Below, in pieces: positions 56,383-64,000 of a DNA stretch of 64,000 bases. Made by a program: the position numbers and the translations under genes. Source of the DNA: Chrysomallon squamiferum (taxonomy: Eukaryota; Mollusca; Gastropoda; Neomphalida; Peltospiridae); contig CM022679.1 in assembly GCA_012295275.1 (NCBI GenBank), forward strand, positions 8,237,169-8,301,168, read 5' to 3'. The notes below the pieces were generated by a model. That model made no database searches. It worked only from the letters and a program-made list of their open reading frames with translations, and was not told the DNA's origin. How positions within the stretch are numbered: the stretch's first letter is position 1; the number at the start of each line of letters is the position of its first letter.

Positions 56383-59300
56383 TAAACTAAAATACAAACC
56401 AGATCTTACAGGACAGTATTCTAAGCCAAAAAACACATTTAGTTTTTCATCATACAAAATAGTCTAATTGTACATTGATAACAGGTGTTGTATATTATAC
56501 TCGGCAGATTGCACCAAAAAGTAAATATTTCAAAATACTATGTACATAAATAACTAACTACTACACATTACAGCAGAAACATTAATTAAAAACATTAAAA
56601 AGAAAAAAGATAAAATTTTGGAAATTGGTTTGCATTATTAATTTTTTATTTTATATTATTTCTGAAATTATTTAAATTAAATATTGTATATTTTTTCTTA
56701 CAAATAATGATCATAGTTTTGTTACATTTTTTTATCCAGATAAAAAATCTTTTGCTCTTTAAATTTTTGAAAAATAATAATCTTTAAAATAAACTTTGAA
56801 ATTACAATATTACTTCACCAGTTTAAAAAAAAAAAAAAAAAAAAAAAAATTAACATTTCTACTATTTCATTCCTGTAAATAGGTTTTTGTTATAATAATA
56901 AAATTACATTAAAATTCATTTCATAAAGCACTATTTATAAAATAATGTTTTTTTGGACTAAGTGCAAAATGTTTTTTTTTTTTTTTAATTTGGATTAGGA
57001 CAAGGTTCCATTATGAGTGTTTGGTTATTGATTTTAACATTCACAACAGTTAACAAGCATGCAGTGTATTATTATATTGCTTACTTTTGTATATTGAGGA
57101 ATGCAGTTACAAAGAAAGCACCAGGATACAAATTATAGAAATAAAAACTTAAATATCTTCAAAAACACAAAGAAAGGATATCTAGAAAAATGTGCAAAGG
57201 CGCCATTTAAAAAATAATAATAAAAAAAAAAAAAAATGTGTTATGCTCATAGGTGATTATTTTTTAAATTAGGAATGTAAATATTTAAAAATAAAATTAT
57301 GCATTTCTAACACCATGCATATTTTGAAATAAAAACTTTATAATTAAAAAAAAAAAAGATGAAAATAATTTAAATAATTATTGCTAATTTTGAGAAGCAT
57401 GATTTGTACAACATAGATACATATATATATATATATATATAGATATATATTTTTAATAATAATTTTTATTGTTATAAATTCTTACATTATACATGTACAT
57501 TATCCATTTAACTGAATCCTAAATTTTAATTTCTCTTCAAATCTTCATAGTTAAATTTTAAATTAAAAATTATAGAAACAAAAGTGAACAAAGTTTAAAT
57601 GCTGCATTTCCTAGCAGTTGTCAAAAAACTGAAAAATAAACATCTAATAAATATTTCTCAGTAAACAATTTATATTACAACAGTTTTGTTTGGTTTTGTT
57701 CTTTTTTTTGTTTTTTTAGTAAGAGATTCTTTGTTAATAATTTCAGTACAAGTACATACTTCAAATGAATTTTTTATAAAATTATAATAATTAGACCTAA
57801 AGTAAATATAAGACAAATTTTAACAAAATAAAAAAATAAATTTAATAAACTAAATTTTATAAAAGAAATAAAGAAACAAAGTCTCTCTTTCAAATTAAAT
57901 CGTGAAATATAAAATTCAATAAAATAAACTTTTTTTATTATGTTATAAAACAAATAAAAAAATAAATTCAGATTTTTTTCTGAACCCAAAAATGTCAAAA
58001 TTTACTAATTCTTAATAAAAAAATAAATGTATTTATAATGTCTAAATTTAAAATAAAATAAAATCTTTAAAATATATTTATGGTAACTTGCTCTGACCAT
58101 TAACACAACACATTTGTTTAAACTAAGATATGTCACCTGGTTTATTCTTTAAACACACAATGGAATGCATAATAATTGCTGTGTAAATTAAACTGTTAAT
58201 TAAAACTGTAAGAATAATGTACATTTACAAATCGAGAGGCCAAAAAAAAAAAAAAAAAAATTACTTTAAGTTCTTAATTCATGAAAACATATTATTCTTG
58301 ACATTTTATCTAATTTATATGTATAATGTTTATCAGGTGAGTTCTGTTTAACAACGAATCCAGTGATTTTTTAACAAAATTGAAAACTAGAGAGGTAGCT
58401 TAAACTTAGACGGATTATCTGTTTTCTTTAAGCTTAATAAATAAATTTTAAAATCTACTTGAGGCATAGACAACAAAAACAAAATGTTTATATTCTATAA
58501 AGAGTCAAAATTACTTATATAACAATATTAACTTTGTAACAAAAATTCTTGAAAACGTCAAAAACAAGTAATCCTGACCTTGAGTTTTCTGCTTTATTTG
58601 TGGATTAGGGGTCATATAACACTACTGTACCGTAAAATGTATTTTTATATGGCATACAGCATCCAGACTACAGAATACATGTATTATTTACATGGATTTT
58701 AGCAGTTCTTAGTAATGCCTATAAGGTTGGATTTCAAGTTACGAGCACACACACAAAGTAAAAGTATGTGATTTTATATTAGACGTGTATATCAGTGTGT
58801 GTGTGTGTGTGTGTGTGTAAACTAGTTTGAGTATGTATATGTAAGTATATGTATAATTAAGTGTATATATTCCAGATTACAAATATTCCTTTGGAAGATT
58901 ATGTTATCTGAACACTTCAGTGACCTGTATGTGTCTGTTCATACGTGTGTGTAATTCTGTGTGTGTGTGTGTGTGTGGTCCAAATTATGAGTTTTTCTCT
59001 GGAAGATTGCACCATTTGATTAGTTTACAAAAGTTTTATTATTACTCAATTGGTTTTAATTTGGTACTGTTAAAATAAATACTGTTTGATCACAGAAAAA
59101 TACAGACCTTATTTTATAATAAACATTACAATATTTCTGTTTACTATCTTTATAATTACTAAAAACAAATTTAAAAACTATTCATATTAATATGCCATAG
59201 TTACTTACAATTTACAACAACAAAAAAAACAAAAAAAAACTTTAAAAAAACAATAAACAACCCCAGAAAGTAACAGAGATAGAAAAAACAGTTTTACACA

Positions 59301-61357
59301 CATACAAATATAATATTACTTCTTACACTATTACGACACTGAAAAACAACATCAAGGTGTGTATTAGGCAAATATTACACTCACAACTCTACTTCACAAG
59401 CAAATATCTTTCTGGTATTTGGATTCTACGTATAAAAATGAGTTTTAAATTCACAGTTTTTATTACTATTTGTACACAACACAACCACTGTCCACTCTTT
59501 ATCATACAACTGCTTCCATTCCCTACCTCAAAGACTTCTCTTCGTTGTTTCAAAGCAATTTAAACTGGCCTTTAAAAATGGACAGTAAGAGAGAGGCTTG
59601 TTGGACTGGATTGAAAAACACAGACAACAACTAAAGACTATTAAACATATACAAAAAATAATAATAATAATAATATTAAAACAATGTTTAAAAGCAATTT
59701 GTATAAGATGCAAAAGCAACAAAAAAAAAAAAAATGGTTTCCATTATAAAATATTATGCCTATGTTGAGTATAACTTGATGTGATAATAGTATATGTATA
59801 GATATAAAAAATAACAATCCAGTAAAAGCACAACACACGTGTATTCACAAAGATGGTAGAACTGGACTTGAGCTTTTGGAACTGAAACATAAAAACCTGA
59901 TTTTTTTTTTATCGGTGAAAGACAATAACAAAAACTGAGATTATTTTCATACTGTATTATTATCCCTTTCAGACATATTAAAAAATATATGTGTGTATTA
60001 ATATCAATTCTTTTATTGTTTTTAATATACAAAATAGTGTGTGTGTGTGTGTGTGAGTGTGTGTGTGTTCTGGTGTGTACGTGTGTGTTTAGTTTTAATA
60101 AAAAGCCTTTTAAATATATAAAATCATTAAATAAAGATATTTTGGGTTTTTATTATTATTTTTTTAAAGTTTTACAGAGGCAACTTTTACAACTAAATCT
60201 GCTTCAACCACACAAGTTACTCTTTTAATTTCACCGAAAATAGATTTGCTGTGTATTTTAAACACACTGTATTTGTTTTTTTTTAATGGAATGACTGAGA
60301 TATTTCAGCATTAAAATAATTATTGAAATGATTCAAATATTATAATAAATAAATAATTATTAAAATAAAATCAGATATGTCTCTCAAGATTACTTCCAAA
60401 AGCTTATGTCCAGTTATTTTTAATAACAAAATATGAAAATGTAATGATGAAAACAGGACATAAACCATTTTATTAAAGTAGAAAGCACCAATCTGTGAAC
60501 TAAACAATATTTAAAAGCTTATTACTGGGAAACATATTTCATGGTCGTTTGAATGATTTATTTATCATTCATAATCTAATCACCCATTCCAAACAGTCCT
60601 TCACTTGTAATGAAAATTATTGTTGTTTAAAAAGGGTGCAAAGAAAGTGAAAATATGAAAGGCAAAAGAAAATAATTAAATATTTTAAAATTTAATTTAA
60701 ATAATGCTTATTTTCCTTTTATAAAAAAGAATTTAAATGCAAAGATATTTAAAAAAACAAAAAACATAAAGTCAATAAATAAAAAATAAAGGCCAAAAAA
60801 TTAAAAATATGAATGTTTGAGATTCAGATCCAAACTGATGAAATTTCGTCCTAACCTTTTTTCTTTTCTTTTTTTTAAAATAAAACCAAAAACTCCCCAA
60901 AATCACCAATATGAAGAACTTAAACCAATTCTGATAATTATTTGCTTGTATTCTGATAATTATGTGGCGAGTAGCATAATATTGCAAAAATTATCTCCCC
61001 TGATGCAGAGATTTATCTCCCCTAATGTAGATAAATATACTCTCCTTTATGAGCACTATAAAATTTATCAGTTTCAGAGTAAAATTCTAAGAAAGTGTTA
61101 TCTGAAAATGCACCAGTTTAGGAGCATTGGCCAAAAATGACAGAGTTATCTACCCAGAAGTTGAGAATTATCTCCCCTTTCAACTCTAAGATACTTTCTG
61201 AACTTATGCAATGTAAAAGCATCAATAGAAAAACGTAGACTAAAACATCTTAGTCAAACAGCTGGGTGACTAGAACATCCTAGCCAAACAGCACAGTGAC
61301 TAAAACATCGTAGTCAAACAGCACAGTGACTAAAACAACACGCTGACTGTTTTTAAT
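56383..61357 (-). other. Probable tetraspanin 3' UTR and flank
   Basis: No coding homology was found on either strand. The plus strand is A-rich with many A runs, mirroring the T-rich sense strand of the transcribed DNA to the left. GT arrays lie at about 58796-58819, 58957-58977 and 60037-60068. A 33-base repeat lies just after the stop codon, and TTATCTCCCCT occurs three times between 60986 and 61185. How much of this is transcribed is not known. Confidence 0.45.
61205..61345. repeat. 33-base tandem repeat just downstream of the tetraspanin stop
   Basis: Three full units and partial ones with the core GTCAAACAGCACAGTGACTA then AAACATCGTA run from about 61236 to 61345, ending about 13 bases from the stop codon. 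In transcription sense this is the very start of the 3' UTR. Confidence 0.9.
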
Positions 61358-62780
61358 TTATCCTTTGTAGTTGTCAACTCTGTACCACACTCGAACATTC
61401 TGTACATGACGGATGAAGTAGTAAGCAAGCAGGAAGCCAAAAATCTGTGAACAAAAACAAAATATATTAGATAGAAATTAATAGAAAACATCTTGGCATG
61501 AATATATATATATATACTGCAAAACTTATATATATATATTTAATAAATTTAAATTACAAACAGTTAACTATAAACATATCCACACACATACATATATACA
61601 CAACAAACACACATACAGACATACACACACTTATAAGTCCTCTCTCAATATTACATACTCACATGGTGTCCAGTTTAAAAAAATATAATATTTAAAAATA
61701 AAAAAGTAAAAAAAATAAACATTGCTCCACAATCTGTCATAATAATGTTTAACACAAAACGAAATCCACCCACATCAAAAACATCTACTGTATGAAAGAA
61801 ATTATTAACAGTATAACACAGTCATCATTAACTGGAGACACAGAAAACATTCAATACAAAATAAAATGAGTTGTTTTTACGTTACTTCAATCACTGTTTA
61901 TCCTGATGCTTTACACTTCTTCAAAGCTCGTAAGACTATTTATTTTTAAAATTTTCTTTACATCTCTTAACACATTTAATATACAATGTCACTACAACTA
62001 TGACCGTAGTACAGGAGGTAATAACACAAGCAGAGAATGATGTGTGAGTATAAATTAATACATTTTTTTTTTTACCTGGGGGATGGAAAAGCCGAGAGCT
62101 GTAGCACCTACACAGTCCAGGTGTTCAGCCAGGTACCTGACAAACGAGTCTGTACATCCCTCTGTATAGATTGTCGTAAACACCTGTAACAGAGTGTAAC
62201 AGATAAACATGTTATATATCGTAAACACTTGTAACAAAGTGTAACAGATAAACATGTTATATATCGTAAACATCTGTAACAAAGTGTAACAATATAAGCA
62301 TTTTATATATCGTAAACATCTGTAACAAAGTGTAACAAATAAACATGTTATACTGTAAACACCTGTAACAAAGTGTAACAAATAATCATGTTATATTGTA
62401 AACATCTGTAACAAATATACATGTTATATATCGTAAACATCTGTAACAATATGTAACAAATAAGCATGTTCTCATAAAAATCTGTAACAATGTGTATCTT
62501 TTAAATTTTTTACATTGTAAACATCTGTAGCATGTAACAAATAAACATGTTACATTATAAACATTTGCAGTAATGCATAACAAAATTTGTTTACACCATA
62601 AACATGTGTAAACATGTGTAAATTAAAATAATAACAGTTGATATTAAATATATGCTGACATATTATTCAACATAACTACTGTTAATTCACAACTTGAATT
62701 ATATATTACACACACACAAAGTTCTTTTGACTGAAGGATCTATGTGACATTTTGTGAAAAATATAAATCAAAAGTGTAAA

Positions 62781-62838
<58 letters not shown>

Positions 62839-63001
62839 TGTATGTATGTATAAAAAAAATAACAGAAAAATGTGCATAATTAAATTTCAGCTAAGAACTC
62901 ACAGAGGTATTTCCAATAATACCATAGCCACAGTTAACTGGAGGTTCTGCTTCCTGAAAAGTATAAAATAAAAATATGTTTAACAACAATTTTCATACTT
63001 C

Positions 63002-63093
<92 letters not shown>

Positions 63094-63521
63094 TATATTT
63101 AATAAAGTCCCAAATTTGTTTCTTAAGGATTTTAGAATGATTTACTTTAAAAAACTAAAAATAAAAAAACTGTTTTTCACATGTTCTATTTTCTTTCTTA
63201 CTCAAGGAATAATCCTTCACAAATAAAAATAATCAAAACAAAAAAAAAAAAAAAAAACAAAAAAAAAACAACAAAACAACCCTCATGATTAGAAATTTAA
63301 AAAACCACATATTTTTGGTGACACTTAATTATAAAATGCACATGTGAATATTCATATATCAACATAGACATACACATATACAATAATTTAAATTTATTTA
63401 CCTTGATTCATTTACAACACGAGTGAGGGACTCCGCAAGCCTGGGGTTTGTCAGACACACAGGAGAAGTCAGAATTCTTAGTACTGTAGTCTTCATATGT
63501 CTCAAATCCACAACAACTGAA
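61358..63521 (-). CDS. Tetraspanin, TspanC8-like, last four exons (5' part outside window)
   Basis: In transcription order the exons are 63402-63521, 62903-62953, 62076-62183 and 61358-61444, with the stop TAA at 61358-61360. The translation gives the large extracellular loop and the fourth membrane segment: FSCCGFETYEDY, DFSCVSDKPQACGVPHSCC, EAEPPVNCGYGIIGNTS, VFTTIYTEGCTDSFVRYLAE, then GATALGFSIPQIFGFLLAYY and a short basic tail ending RVWYRVDNYKG. Eight cysteines (CCG, C, C, CC, C, GC) are the hallmark of the TspanC8 group (TSPAN5, 10, 14, 15, 17, 33), which escort the sheddase ADAM10; human TSPAN5 has CGVPFSCC, QCGYD and YTKGC in the same order. All junctions are phase 0. Odd: the first visible exon has an in-frame TGA at 63408-63410, four codons before its donor (SCCK-stop-IK). 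It could be an allele, an error or a truncated isoform. Which TspanC8 member it is cannot be settled from this part. Confidence 0.88.
62160..62590 (-). repeat. 45-base tandem array copying the 3' splice site of a tetraspanin exon
   Basis: On the minus strand each unit reads like TTTGTTACAGATGTTTACGA and continues TATATAACATGTTTATCTG. The real acceptor and exon start (CTGTTACAGGTGTTTACGAC) at 62183/62184 form the last unit. About ten units follow upstream, with starts near plus-strand 62176, 62221, 62266, 62312, 62355, 62398 and on, degrading with distance. The three units nearest the exon are exactly 45 bases apart and open in the exon's frame (CYTLLQVFTIYNMFI repeated). Confidence 0.93.
62783..62851. 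repeat. (AT)n then (TATG)n microsatellite
   Basis: About 29 bases of AT dinucleotide run straight into about ten TATG/GTAT units, inside the tetraspanin intron about 36 bases from exon 62903-62953. Confidence 0.95.
63005..63098. repeat. (AT)n microsatellite
   Basis: A nearly pure AT dinucleotide array of about 90 bases in the tetraspanin intron. Self-complementary and cruciform-prone. Confidence 0.97.
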
Positions 63522-63895
63522 CTGTAAGAGAAACTTTGTATATCATACAGACAGACAGACACACACACACACACAGGAGAAGTCAGAATTCTTAGTACTG
63601 TAGTCTTCATATGTCTCAAATCCACAACAACTGAACTGTAAGAGAAACTTTGTATATCACACATACATACAGACAGACAGACACACAGACACACACACAC
63701 AGGAGAATTCTTAGTACTGTAGTCTTCATATGTCTCAAATCCACAACAACTGAACTGTAAGAGAAACTTTGTATATCACACATACAGACACAGACACACA
63801 TACACACAGACACACACACATACTAAGGAGAAGTCAGAATTCTTAGTAATGCAATCTGCATGTCTCAAATCCACAACCACTGAACTGTAAGAGTA
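63402..63895 (-). repeat. Tandem array copying the 5' part of a tetraspanin exon with its acceptor
   Basis: The acceptor and first roughly 65 bases of exon 63402-63521 recur three more times upstream in the intron, with exon-like starts at 63635, 63754 and 63884 after 63521 (spacing 114, 119 and 130). Each copy carries CTCTTACAG then TTCAGTTGTTGTGGATTTGA and is cut off at TTCTCCTGTG, where CA/TG and CAGA microsatellites begin. The farthest copy has lost the CCG motif (GGTTGTGG in place of TGTTGTGG). Only the first copy continues into the rest of the exon. Confidence 0.94.
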
Positions 63896-64000
63896 TACTA
63901 AATATTAGAAACTTTGTGTATCACACTCACAGGCATATATACACACACACTAAAATAATCAAAAAATTTGAAAATAATGTAACAATATACTAAATATTAG

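Noticed and set aside
48311-61357. Independent small genes in the long gap
   Set aside because: The open frames are short, low in complexity (often poly-Phe, poly-Lys or CA-repeat derived) and show no exon structure or similarity.
62055-62600. CRISPR-like regular repeats
   Set aside because: Units are contiguous with no unique spacers, decay with distance from an exon and lie in an animal intron. They are a tandem array.

Overview
This window is AT-rich, intron-dense animal nuclear DNA. Two genes are recognisable and they converge. Most of it (about 2.4-56 kb, plus strand) is one complete, very large gene: the orthologue of WDFY3 (ALFY), the PH-BEACH-WD40-FYVE scaffold of selective autophagy. 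I could place 69 coding exons by protein homology and GT/AG borders, adding up to about 3,606 codons (human WDFY3 is about 3,526). At the right edge (61.36-63.52 kb, minus strand) are the last four exons of a tetraspanin whose large extracellular loop has the eight-cysteine TspanC8 pattern. Its 5' exons lie beyond the window. Short introns, very low GC and abundant microsatellites, together with conserved gene structure, suggest an intron-rich invertebrate. A lophotrochozoan such as a mollusc is my best guess, from general character only.

Layout: 1-2.36 kb is intergenic sequence with long TC and AG microsatellites. About 2.37-2.54 kb is a probable promoter and non-coding first exon. From 3.12 to 48.31 kb the WDFY3 coding exons run in order: an armadillo-like N-terminal region, a concanavalin/laminin-G-like domain (15.7-18.0 kb), a long alpha-helical middle, the PH-BEACH domain (36.1-38.0 kb), the BEACH domain (38.5-42.2 kb), WD40 repeats (42.6-47.2 kb) interrupted by a large disordered exon with an LC3/GABARAP-interacting motif, and the FYVE zinc finger (47.2-48.3 kb). 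From 48.3 to about 56.3 kb is a probable long WDFY3 3' UTR or flank with several diverged tandem arrays. From about 56.4 to 61.36 kb is the probable 3' UTR or flank of the tetraspanin.

Two patterns deserve attention. First, several exons have their own 3' splice site, with the first bases of the exon, copied in tandem into the intron upstream: the last WDFY3 exon (about 9 extra copies or relics), two tetraspanin exons (about 9 and 3 extra copies), a ghost copy in front of a BEACH exon and a 26-bp duplication at a WD40 exon. I am not aware of a named system matching this. Second, the WDFY3 frame is broken at three or four places (exon 12, exon 45/46 junction, exon 62, exon 63), and one tetraspanin exon has an in-frame TGA, in otherwise strongly conserved protein. 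Residual assembly error, null alleles or real decay cannot be separated from this sequence alone.
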